Origin: a bacterium
GTDB taxonomy: Bacteria; SZUA-182; DTGQ01
Assembly (NCBI GenBank): GCA_040755755.1
Contig: JBFLZW010000018.1
Location: 62,001-126,000 of the forward strand
Length of the DNA: 64,000 nucleotides
Direction of reading: 5' to 3'
Shown: positions 15,557 through 23,297 of the stretch, one piece after another
Numbering within the stretch: position 1 is the first letter of the stretch
Layout: every line of letters begins with the position of its first letter
Notes under the pieces: model-generated
Database searches by the model: none
What the model was told of the DNA's origin: nothing
The model's input: only the letters and a program-made list of their open reading frames with translations
Program-made: the position numbers and the translations under genes

Positions 15557-17041
15557 ATGAAGAAGAAACACTGGATAAATTTCATTCCACTTTTTATGGT
15601 TTGTGCTATTTTTAGTTCAGCTTTCCTGTTCCCGGGTTGTGCAGCAAGAACTTACCAGGACAAGGGCCTGCCGGAGATAAGCGGTAAGGATCAAGATGTG
15701 CCCCGCCCCCCTAGAGAGGGCGTAGATCGGGTCCCAGCCGAAGCAGGCGGACTGGAAGCCGATATCAGCGGCCTGCTTATGAGTGAGCAGACCTGCGCGG
15801 CAGCGGGTGATGAGGTGACTTTCACGGTTTTGATGCACAATGCTCCAAATGCCGTAAGCGCTTTGGGATTTGATATTGTTTTTGATCAGAATATCCTGGA
15901 ATACAGGGGATTTGCCAGAGGAGATCTTACCCAGGGATTCGATATGTTTGACGTTGGCCAGAAAGAGGGTGACACTCTGCGGGTTGGCGGAGTAATTGCT
16001 CAGGGCGAAATTGCCAGGGGATCGAGCGGAGCGGTAGCGGAATTTACCTTTGCCGTCAGGGAGTGTGAATCCACCACACTGAAGCTGGATCATCTGACTG
16101 ATGATGTAGGAGGCTGGACCGTGCAATCCGGACAATTGAGTACTGAGGAAGGCAGTGATGAAACTGAAGAGGGAGAGAATATCCAGACGCCCGAAGCTCT
16201 CGAGCAGGAGCCCGCTGGTGCGGAGACTGTCGGGGAGGAGGCCTGGGATGATCAGACTTTTGAATCTGCAGATTCCTCTGAAGAAAGGGATAACCTCTCC
16301 TCTCCTGCCGGAGACGAAAATACAGCCGTGGATAGCGACCGGACAGAAGCAGAGGTGGACCAATCAGAGCAAACCGGCGCTTCTCCCGGAGGAGATGCCG
16401 GTGCTCCTGCCGTGCATTCTGAAGGCAATGCCGCCACAGCACAGACCAGCCATGCATCGTTCTTTACGGTCCAGTCCCCGGAGAAGGTCGATAAAGCTGG
16501 AGACAAAGCAGTCCAGAACACTATGGCAGTCTTCCTTCCTCAGCAGGTTCAAGGCAATGCTCCTGCCGAGGTGTCGGGAGGCGGTTTTTCGAATGAGCCG
16601 GTGAATGCCCAGCCTGTGGATACTCCTCCCGCACAGGATCGGGGCGGCATAATATCGATTGATGATCAACCCTGCCAGGGTCCCGGCCAGGATGTGATCT
16701 TTTCGGTATCAGTAAATAATGTCCTCAATAAGGCCGATGCTCTGGGGTTTGAGATAGGTTTCGATGAGAGCATCCTTACCTATAAGGGATTCTCCCGAGG
16801 CGATTTAACTCAAGCGTATGATTTATTTTATGTCAATCAGGCGGGAGCAGGCAGACTCAGGGTTGCGGGAATCAACAGCAGCGGCACCGGCATTGTTCCG
16901 GCAGCAAACGGCACGATTCTGACATTGGCCTTCAGTGTCAATAATTGCCCATCCACCACTTCCACTTTGCATCTCGGAAGCCTGGCTGATGATCTGGCAG
17001 GGTGGTCCCTCCACAATGGGCATCTTTATTTATTGCGTTGA
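15557..17041 (+). CDS. lipoprotein with two cohesin-like domains
   Basis: 494 aa. The signal peptide ends LFPGCAA (lipobox). Two ~135-residue homologous domains occupy about 75-205 and 365-494. Each has the cohesin pattern: a starting strand, GDEVTFTVLMHN / GQDVIFSVSVNN, LGFDIVFDQNILEYRGFARG / LGFEIGFDESILTYKGFSRG, DLTQ-DLF, LRVGG / LRVAG, then a DDVGGW / DDLAGW turn. The ~160-residue linker is acidic and low complexity (Glu, Ser, Ala, Gly, Pro). Cohesins bind dockerins with calcium. No dockerin-bearing protein is encoded in the window, so the partner, if any, lies elsewhere. The AAGGAGG site is at good distance. Most likely it is a cell-surface anchoring or matrix protein. Confidence 0.78.
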   Translation: MKKKHWINFIPLFMVCAIFSSAFLFPGCAARTYQDKGLPEISGKDQDVPRPPREGVDRVPAEAGGLEADISGLLMSEQTCAAAGDEVTFTVLMHNAPNAVSALGFDIVFDQNILEYRGFARGDLTQGFDMFDVGQKEGDTLRVGGVIAQGEIARGSSGAVAEFTFAVRECESTTLKLDHLTDDVGGWTVQSGQLSTEEGSDETEEGENIQTPEALEQEPAGAETVGEEAWDDQTFESADSSEERDNLSSPAGDENTAVDSDRTEAEVDQSEQTGASPGGDAGAPAVHSEGNAATAQTSHASFFTVQSPEKVDKAGDKAVQNTMAVFLPQQVQGNAPAEVSGGGFSNEPVNAQPVDTPPAQDRGGIISIDDQPCQGPGQDVIFSVSVNNVLNKADALGFEIGFDESILTYKGFSRGDLTQAYDLFYVNQAGAGRLRVAGINSSGTGIVPAANGTILTLAFSVNNCPSTTSTLHLGSLADDLAGWSLHNGHLYLLR

Positions 17042-17060
17042 TACAGGAAACCGGAAACTC

Positions 17061-17100
17061 AAAAAAACCTACCCCCTATCAGACAGGAATAGGGGGTAGG
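17061..17100 (-). terminator. terminator shared by convergent genes
   Basis: A 12-bp stem CCTACCCCCTAT / ATAGGGGGTAGG (17068-17100) is followed on the minus strand by T7 (A7 at 17061-17067 on plus). It is oriented for the seven-repeat lipoprotein gene and also lies just after the cohesin gene. Confidence 0.85.
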
Positions 17101-17132
17101 GGGGAACTTGCACAACAAATAGCTGATCACAC

Positions 17133-18695
17133 TTACTGATTGTCCGTCGTGGAGAGCGTCCCATTGCTCTCAAGCTTTATGAGGTAAAAATCACCATCTC
17201 CGCCGATAGTCCTGGTGCCGGCAACGATATACCCTCCATCGGAGATCTGATAAATGGATCTGGCCTCTTCATCCTCAGTGCTCCCAAAGGTCTGATCCCA
17301 GACCAGCATGCCACCGGCATCAAGCTTGATGATATAGAAGTCACGGCCTCCTGTTCCAAGAGATTTCGTATATCCGGCAATGATATATCCACCACCCTGT
17401 ATCTCCTGGACAGAGGCAGCTTCTTCATCACCCTGCGCTCTTCCGAAGGTCTTATGCCAATCCTCATTGCCGTTTTCATCGAGCTTCACCACGTAGCTGT
17501 CAAAATTAAAATTATCCACCCCTGAACTATATCCGGCAGCTATATATCCTCTATCAGTGGTCCGCCGGATGGATAAGATTTCCGTATAGCCATTTCCCGG
17601 CAAGATTTTCGACCAGTCCTCAAAACCGTCCTGGTCGATTTTCACCAGGTAACCATGCAGATCTCCTTCGCTATCAGTTGATCCGGCGATAATATATCCA
17701 TTATCAGCGGTTTCCTGGATAGAGCAGGCATCTTCATAGCCCCCGTTATCGAAAACTTCATCCCAGATTAAAGATCCGTCACTCTGCAGCCTTACCACAT
17801 AGATATCGCTTCCCTCATCACCTTCAGTATATTCAGTATATCCGGCAGCAATATAACCGCCATCAGTGGTCTGCTGGACAGATTTGGCAACTTCATTATT
17901 CATGTTGCCATACGTTTCTTCCCATTCAAGATCGCCGTCGCCATCGAGCTTTAGCACATAAAAGTCATTGCTGCCATCCTCAGCAACAATGTACCCACCC
18001 ATAATATATCCGCCATCAGAGGTTTGCTGAATGGAATAAGCCTCGCCATTACCACTATCTGGAAAAGTCCTGTCCCAAACCAGGCTGCCAGCACTGTCAA
18101 GCTTTAAAATATAACAGTACGTATCATCTGCGGCAGTATAACCGGCGACAATGTATCCGCCGTCATCAGTCTGCTGGATGGATCGAGCCACATCGTCACC
18201 CAATTTATTGAAAATTTTCGCCCAGGAACCGGGAGGCTCTATGGAAGGATCATCGATAATAATTTCAAGACTTGCCGTTTTGACATTTCCGCTGCTGTCA
18301 GTTGCAGTTAACGTTATGGTATGTTTTCCGGCTGATAAAATTTTTCCATTCAGTGAAGACCCTGTTCCAATCTGCCCATCTCGTGATGATCTCCAGACAA
18401 GTGAATTTTCCGGTAAAATTCCATCTTCGGGGTCCAAAGCAGTCCCCCTGAAAGTTACCGGGGTTCCCTTCTCGATAACCTGATTGTTTGAGGGAGTATC
18501 AATAGTGACTGTCGGGTAACCCTGAACCGGATTTCCCCCGCCTCCATCATTACCGGGTGTTCCTGTACCGCTCCCCCCTCCCCCGTCTTCTCCTCCGCAA
18601 CCTGGCAAGAGTACCATGCAGGTGATGAGCATCGAAAAGAAAACTGTCAGCCGTAATACTCGGGCAACCGATAAGTTTTTTGATTTTGTCTTCAT
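17133..18695 (-). CDS. lipoprotein with Ig/PKD-like domain and seven DGGYIVAG repeats
   Basis: 520 aa. The signal ends MVLLPGCGG (lipobox), followed by a Gly-rich linker. Residues ~55-150 form an Ig-like/PKD-like domain (ENSLVWRSSRDGQIGTGSSL, GKHTITLTATDSSGN). From ~160 to the end there are about seven repeats of 50-55 residues with the core ARSIQQTDDGGYIVAGYT, then D-F/C-Y-ILKLDSAGSLVWDRTF. This repeat type is common in secreted proteins of environmental bacteria and probably builds a seven-bladed beta-propeller. It should be surface- or periplasm-exposed. The function is unknown; a binding role is likely. It has its own start signal (AGGGGAG) and terminator. Confidence 0.72.
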   Translation of the reverse strand: MKTKSKNLSVARVLRLTVFFSMLITCMVLLPGCGGEDGGGGSGTGTPGNDGGGGNPVQGYPTVTIDTPSNNQVIEKGTPVTFRGTALDPEDGILPENSLVWRSSRDGQIGTGSSLNGKILSAGKHTITLTATDSSGNVKTASLEIIIDDPSIEPPGSWAKIFNKLGDDVARSIQQTDDGGYIVAGYTAADDTYCYILKLDSAGSLVWDRTFPDSGNGEAYSIQQTSDGGYIMGGYIVAEDGSNDFYVLKLDGDGDLEWEETYGNMNNEVAKSVQQTTDGGYIAAGYTEYTEGDEGSDIYVVRLQSDGSLIWDEVFDNGGYEDACSIQETADNGYIIAGSTDSEGDLHGYLVKIDQDGFEDWSKILPGNGYTEILSIRRTTDRGYIAAGYSSGVDNFNFDSYVVKLDENGNEDWHKTFGRAQGDEEAASVQEIQGGGYIIAGYTKSLGTGGRDFYIIKLDAGGMLVWDQTFGSTEDEEARSIYQISDGGYIVAGTRTIGGDGDFYLIKLESNGTLSTTDNQ

Positions 18696-18782
18696 AATGA
18701 ACTCCCCTCTGTGCTATCTCAAAACTCCCCCCATAATAAGTATTGAGCAGGCTGCACGCTGGCAAGAGTTTTGGGATGAGCT

Positions 18783-20375
18783 CTACGTCCCTGAAGTGGA
18801 CGATTCCACAATGGTTATTTTACCGTAACGTTGCTTTTCCTCTTCAATCCGCCGCATTGTCAGTTTCATCTTGATAGCTTGTTTTACCATATCGAATGGC
18901 CTGACATCACCACCCTTTTTGTCTACCAGTTGGATAATTTCGTAGCCTGCCTTTGTTTTAATCACTCCGCTGATTTCCCCGGTCTTCAGTGCCAAAGCTG
19001 CTTTTTCCAGGTCAGGGTCTTTTTCTCCTTTACCAAACCAGCCAATTTCCCCCGCTTTTGAAGCTGAAGGGTGAATGGATTTTTTCAGAGCCAGAGCACC
19101 GAAAGAAGCACCTTCCTTGAGCTCTTTCAGCACAGTCTCAGCCTCTGCCTGCGTCTTGACCACAATTGATTTAACCCGCAGCTTGAGCGGTATGGTAAAC
19201 TCTTCGAGGTGAGACTGATAGAAGCTGTCGACATCCTGGTCGCTGATTTTTACCTTATCGATAATAGAGCTTTTCTGAAAGGCACTTGCCAGAATGTGAT
19301 CTGTTTTTCTCTGTATCTCGGCCGCTACCTCCGGATCACGCTCAAGGTCTGCCTTTCCTGCCTCCCGTGAGAAGACTCTGGTCTCTACCAGATAATGAGC
19401 CCATTTCTCCCTCAGCCCGGCTTTTTCATTCTCCGAAACCTTGCTCATGATCGGGGTCAGAATTTCCTCGGATATGTTCTCCTCGCCTATTGTAGCCAGA
19501 AGATGCTCGCCGGGGGGGTAAAAAGTTACCTTCGCCTTCTGGTAAAAGTCCTGGACAAGTTTGTTTTTCTTTTGCCGGAAGAGCCCGGAGCGTATGCTGT
19601 TTTTAGCTTCTTCAAAAGGTATTTCTTTCTGGTCCCTGGTATCCAGTACTTTAATGATCTGGTACTTCTTCCCGGTTTTAATAATACCGCTGAGCTTTCC
19701 GGCCTTCAGGGAAAAGGCTGCCTTTTCAAGTTCCGGCTCCATTCTGCCCTTCATCAGCCATTCATGTTTTCCACCCTGTTTCCAGCATCGGCAGATGGAT
19801 TTCTGCCTGGCCAGGTCCTCAAAGGAAGCCCCCTGATTCAATGCCCTGAGAAGACCCTGTGCCCGCTGCATGCTCTGGGTTACCAGGTGCTGAATCAGCA
19901 CACTTTGAGGGATAACAAACTTATCCTTGTTTTCCTGATAATATTTCTTCAATTCCTCCTCTGAAGGCTCGGCCTGTTTATCGACATGTTTTTTGACGAA
20001 AAACCGGGCCAGGGTTTCATCGGTCATTTTCTTAATATCCTCCCTGACCTGCCGATTCTTCTCCAGACCCGCTTTCCGCGCTTCCTGAGCGAACACCTTT
20101 GTTTCTAATAAATTGTTCAGTACCCTCTCTCGAAACTCTTCCCGTCTGCGCTCCGGCAACTTATTGAGAGCAGATTCCAGCTCATCCCTGGTAATTTCCT
20201 GATCACCCATCCTGGCCACTACCTGCCCTGTACCACGTCCGCGAACCGCTGCTCCGCTCTTATCGCTGTCGCGGCAGCCAATTACCGAGGGCAGGAAAAG
20301 TGAAACAACACAGACCACAAGCGCTCCTTGTGCCGATAATGACTTCGTTGACAACGTCTTCATGGATATTCTCAT
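18783..20375 (-). CDS. lipoprotein peptidyl-prolyl isomerase with two parvulin (SurA/PrsA-like) units
   Basis: 530 aa. An N-terminal signal with possible lipobox (PSVIGCRD). Two tandem copies of a chaperone-plus-rotamase unit: unit 1 (~50-290) has VARMGDQEITRDELESALNK, ETKVFAQEARKAGL, then the PpiC core LIQHLVTQSMQRAQGLL, ASFEDLAR and GKLSGIIKTGKKYQIIKV. Unit 2 (~290-530) repeats it with ETRVFSREAGKADL, ASFGALALKKS, GEIGWFGKGE and GEISGVIKTKAGYEIIQL. It helps fold exported proteins in the periplasm. It is the last gene downstream of the formate dehydrogenase / 8-haem cytochrome operon, so it may help fold those exported proteins. An 88-bp gap with a hairpin separates it from the cytochrome gene. 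Confidence 0.85.
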   Translation of the reverse strand: MRISMKTLSTKSLSAQGALVVCVVSLFLPSVIGCRDSDKSGAAVRGRGTGQVVARMGDQEITRDELESALNKLPERRREEFRERVLNNLLETKVFAQEARKAGLEKNRQVREDIKKMTDETLARFFVKKHVDKQAEPSEEELKKYYQENKDKFVIPQSVLIQHLVTQSMQRAQGLLRALNQGASFEDLARQKSICRCWKQGGKHEWLMKGRMEPELEKAAFSLKAGKLSGIIKTGKKYQIIKVLDTRDQKEIPFEEAKNSIRSGLFRQKKNKLVQDFYQKAKVTFYPPGEHLLATIGEENISEEILTPIMSKVSENEKAGLREKWAHYLVETRVFSREAGKADLERDPEVAAEIQRKTDHILASAFQKSSIIDKVKISDQDVDSFYQSHLEEFTIPLKLRVKSIVVKTQAEAETVLKELKEGASFGALALKKSIHPSASKAGEIGWFGKGEKDPDLEKAALALKTGEISGVIKTKAGYEIIQLVDKKGGDVRPFDMVKQAIKMKLTMRRIEEEKQRYGKITIVESSTSGT

Positions 20376-20405
20376 CGGAAAATACCCCCCATCCCCCTTT
20401 GAAAA

Positions 20406-20448
20406 GGAAGAGAGGAGGGGATACTACAACAGCCCCTCCCCTCTCTCC
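20406..20448 (-). terminator. hairpin between cytochrome and PPIase genes
   Basis: GGAAGAGAGGAGGGG (20406-20420) pairs imperfectly with CCCCTCCCCTCTCTCC (20433-20448). The T-run on the minus side is short, so it may attenuate transcription or protect the mRNA end rather than fully terminate. Confidence 0.4.
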
Positions 20449-20463
20449 TGTTTACATCTTACG

Positions 20464-22527
20464 TTACGGTAAAGGTATCAGTATCTTGATCCTCTGATAG
20501 TTACTCTTGAACCTGTCTTTTTCGACCCAGACATACTTATACTGGCCTGCCCACTCAGGAGGTGAGGCCACCCTTACCTTAATTATGGTGTTGCTCCAGC
20601 TCTTGATATCGCCCAGTACTGTGCCCCCGCCAAGATCAGGATGTTCAGCCTCCGATAGCGAGCCGATGCGCACCCGGCCGCTTCCCTGAGGATAGCCGAA
20701 GTTAAGACCGTAGATACTGAGCAGGTTATTGTGGGCAATTCTGGTAGGCGTAACCCGATAAATAACAGGACTCCTGGTAAGCTCAAAATAGAGTGGATCG
20801 CTGGATATCACCTGAAAGATGGTGTCACCGGCGCTCAGGGTTCCGCTTGCATCCTCGTCACCAAAATAGATAAACTTCACGTAGACAGCCCACTTGCCCA
20901 GAGCCATGCCCGTACCTTTGGCCAGGGTAGGTTCACTGCCACCCTGGATAAAATCACGCTGCCCTTCATCGTCCAGTCTATCTTTAAAGAAATCGTAGAA
21001 TCTGACCTCGAAGCTGTCTTCGCTCCAGTTCCGGTAATCAAGGGCCGTATAACTTCCTTGTGACGAAGCAAAGTCTACCAGGCGGCATACACCGTGATAG
21101 TCATCATCAAACATCTCAGACCGGCTATTGCCGAAACTGCCGACATCAGGATCCTGCAGCGAGATGGTAATCCAGGTACCGCATGGTCCCTCTTCGGGAT
21201 CAATATCCAGATGAGAAGAGGCATCGCAATCATTCTCTATGGTGAAGACCCTGATATTGCTGGCACCGGACGGAGTTACGACCTTGACATCATAGTTTCC
21301 GGGCGCAATAACAGTCCAGCAGGGAACCTCGAACTCGATAAGGGTATCGGTCCAGGCGTGGACAGGCATATCGATCCACTCGGTCCCGGTATTTAACTGG
21401 ACTTTGTAGCCTTCTTCCCGTTCTTCACCGAAGTAGGCACCCCGTAAGGTTACGATCGCCCCACAACAGCCGTGACTCGGCTGAATACCGGCCGCAGAAT
21501 CGTCGATAATCGGAGGTGATGGCGGTGGCGGCGGCGGTGCAGGAACATTGTCTCCGTGGCATCCAAAGCATTGCTGATCAGCCGTAAACCCAGGCTCTGC
21601 CTCAGGCAGATAAGGACCTGCAAGATCCCATGTCCTGTAGCGAACCGGATCGTAATCCGTTGGATCACTGCTGCCTGATACATGGAAGCCGACTGCTTCC
21701 CAGCCATTCGTATTCTGGACATGGGGGCCGATTCTGTGGAGGGTAGCGATGCTGTGGCAGATCTCGCAATAGCGGATAAGCTGTGGATTAAAAGGATCCC
21801 AGGAGGGGTTGGTGGGATTTTGAGAGTGGCATCGGTAACATTCAGAAGCCACGTTCCCCAAAAAGCCCATATGGTGGGTCTGAGAGTTCCCGGCGATCGG
21901 CTTTTGATATTCGAAGAAGCCCATGAACTCACCCTTGTCATTAACGTGACTATAGGTGGAAGGATGTCCAGGATTATCAGGATTTCCGGTAGCCGAGGCC
22001 ACCTGTTCCCAGTGACAGTTCTCGCAGGAGAATGGAGTGGGAGTGACTACTGATGGCGGATACAGACTGAGATCACGTCTTGGGGTGATCGGTTCGATCA
22101 GCCCTGGATTATGGCAGGTAACGCAGTTTCCTGAGCTTGACATGTCAGTAGCATGGTGCCAGCCATTGGCATCGAGATCAAACTGGCTGTGGCAGCCGCC
22201 GGTTGTGCAGTCCCTGATGATGAATACACCACTGGGAGAAGCCGGGTCCACCTGGTGGCAGACGATGCACCTGCGATCTCTGACCACCGTGGGTGTGGCG
22301 TGGTGTCTGTCGGCCAGGCTGTTGCCGTGGCAACTGCGGCAGTCACTTTCGATCAGGTTCCCATAGGTTGTATCATAGATGCCGATCTCCTGAGGCACAT
22401 AGTCCATGAGTGGCCGGGGGCGGTTGTAATCCATATTGACAGCCCGCAGGACCCCTAAGGTGCCGAAAATCAAGAGCACTGTCAGTCCCAAGCTCAAAAT
22501 AAACTTACTCTTTATGATGCTTCTCAT
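20464..22527 (-). CDS. octahaem c-type cytochrome with IPT/TIG domains, in the formate dehydrogenase operon
   Basis: 687 aa. An N-terminal hydrophobic segment (FILSLGLTVLLIFGTLGVL) serves as signal or anchor. Haem motifs in order: CRSCH, CIVCH, CTTGGCH (a CX4CH), CVTCH, CENCH, CYRCH, CEICH and CFGCH, so eight sites, all in the first ~330 residues. A proline run (PAPPPPPPSPP) links to beta domains: an IPT/TIG-like unit (SHGCCGAIVTLRGAYFG), a middle domain (GPCGTWITISLQDPDVGSFG) and a second IPT-like unit (PTRIAHNNLLSIYGLNFGYP). It lies 18 bp behind the FeS subunit gene, with GGAGGG before ATG. It takes the place of the usual cytochrome b (FdnI) subunit, so it is the likely electron acceptor. 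The shorter paralogue is at 28.4 kb. Confidence 0.88.
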   Translation of the reverse strand: MRSIIKSKFILSLGLTVLLIFGTLGVLRAVNMDYNRPRPLMDYVPQEIGIYDTTYGNLIESDCRSCHGNSLADRHHATPTVVRDRRCIVCHQVDPASPSGVFIIRDCTTGGCHSQFDLDANGWHHATDMSSSGNCVTCHNPGLIEPITPRRDLSLYPPSVVTPTPFSCENCHWEQVASATGNPDNPGHPSTYSHVNDKGEFMGFFEYQKPIAGNSQTHHMGFLGNVASECYRCHSQNPTNPSWDPFNPQLIRYCEICHSIATLHRIGPHVQNTNGWEAVGFHVSGSSDPTDYDPVRYRTWDLAGPYLPEAEPGFTADQQCFGCHGDNVPAPPPPPPSPPIIDDSAAGIQPSHGCCGAIVTLRGAYFGEEREEGYKVQLNTGTEWIDMPVHAWTDTLIEFEVPCWTVIAPGNYDVKVVTPSGASNIRVFTIENDCDASSHLDIDPEEGPCGTWITISLQDPDVGSFGNSRSEMFDDDYHGVCRLVDFASSQGSYTALDYRNWSEDSFEVRFYDFFKDRLDDEGQRDFIQGGSEPTLAKGTGMALGKWAVYVKFIYFGDEDASGTLSAGDTIFQVISSDPLYFELTRSPVIYRVTPTRIAHNNLLSIYGLNFGYPQGSGRVRIGSLSEAEHPDLGGGTVLGDIKSWSNTIIKVRVASPPEWAGQYKYVWVEKDRFKSNYQRIKILIPLP

Positions 22528-22545
22528 GATCTTCTGCCCTCCTTT

Positions 22546-23283
22546 CTAATACATGGCGCTCTTGAGCGGCAAAGAGTAGAAACCTGGTTTTCTGGTCAGA
22601 ATCGAAATAACCCGAAGCCCTCCGAACGGGCCGGTATCTCCATAGACATTCACTTCAGGGAATTTCTCCCTGACCTTGGCTTCGGCTGCCCTTTCCTGGG
22701 CCAGCGTTATAATCGCATTTCGGTCTCCATACTTCAGTGCCCCTGAAGGACAGGTCGATACGCAGGCTGGTGCCAGATCAGGGCCGGTCAGCCAGCTCGA
22801 GGCAGGATCTTTGATGGTACCCGGATAGGTGTAGCCCCGCCTGCTGATGCAGGCATTGCATTTGCGGACAGACTGGCCATCCGACTTGGGAACGCCGAAT
22901 GGGCATCCTGCCATGCAGGCATTACAGTTGGCTGGCTGGCAGATACCCTGGTTAATCTGAACAAATCCGTCAGCATCTTTATAGATTGCCCTGTGGATTG
23001 TATCGCAAACCAGCTTGCATCGAGGATTTATGCAATGCATACAGCCGTATTTCAGGAATTGCCAGTTGCCGTATGCATCCACATCCGCCCCTTTTTTGCC
23101 GCTCCAGAAAAACTTCAGCAGCGTGAAGGTAATGCTGGAGAGATCCTTCGGGTTCTGGTAACCAGGCCCTCCGAAAAAGGAGGTGTTCTCTGCCGGAAGA
23201 TCGTTCCAGTTCTTGCAGGCTACCTGGCAGCCCCGGCATGCGGTACACTTGGTCGTGTCGATTAAAATTGCTTTATCTCCCAT
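22546..23283 (-). CDS. fdnH: formate dehydrogenase Fe-S (beta) subunit
   Basis: 245 aa ferredoxin-like electron-transfer subunit with four [4Fe-4S] motifs: CTACRGCQVACKNW, CMHCINPRCKLVC, CNACMAGCPFGVP with the preceding CQPAN, and CNACISR with CVSTCPSGAL. It passes electrons from the molybdopterin subunit outward. It follows the alpha subunit by 14 bp with AAGGAGG. Unlike E. coli FdnH it lacks a C-terminal transmembrane helix; its end (RKPGFYSLPLKSAMY) is soluble-looking. It should be co-exported with the Tat-signal alpha subunit. Confidence 0.92.
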   Translation of the reverse strand: MGDKAILIDTTKCTACRGCQVACKNWNDLPAENTSFFGGPGYQNPKDLSSITFTLLKFFWSGKKGADVDAYGNWQFLKYGCMHCINPRCKLVCDTIHRAIYKDADGFVQINQGICQPANCNACMAGCPFGVPKSDGQSVRKCNACISRRGYTYPGTIKDPASSWLTGPDLAPACVSTCPSGALKYGDRNAIITLAQERAAEAKVREKFPEVNVYGDTGPFGGLRVISILTRKPGFYSLPLKSAMY

Positions 23284-23297
23284 CTCAGATCACCTCC

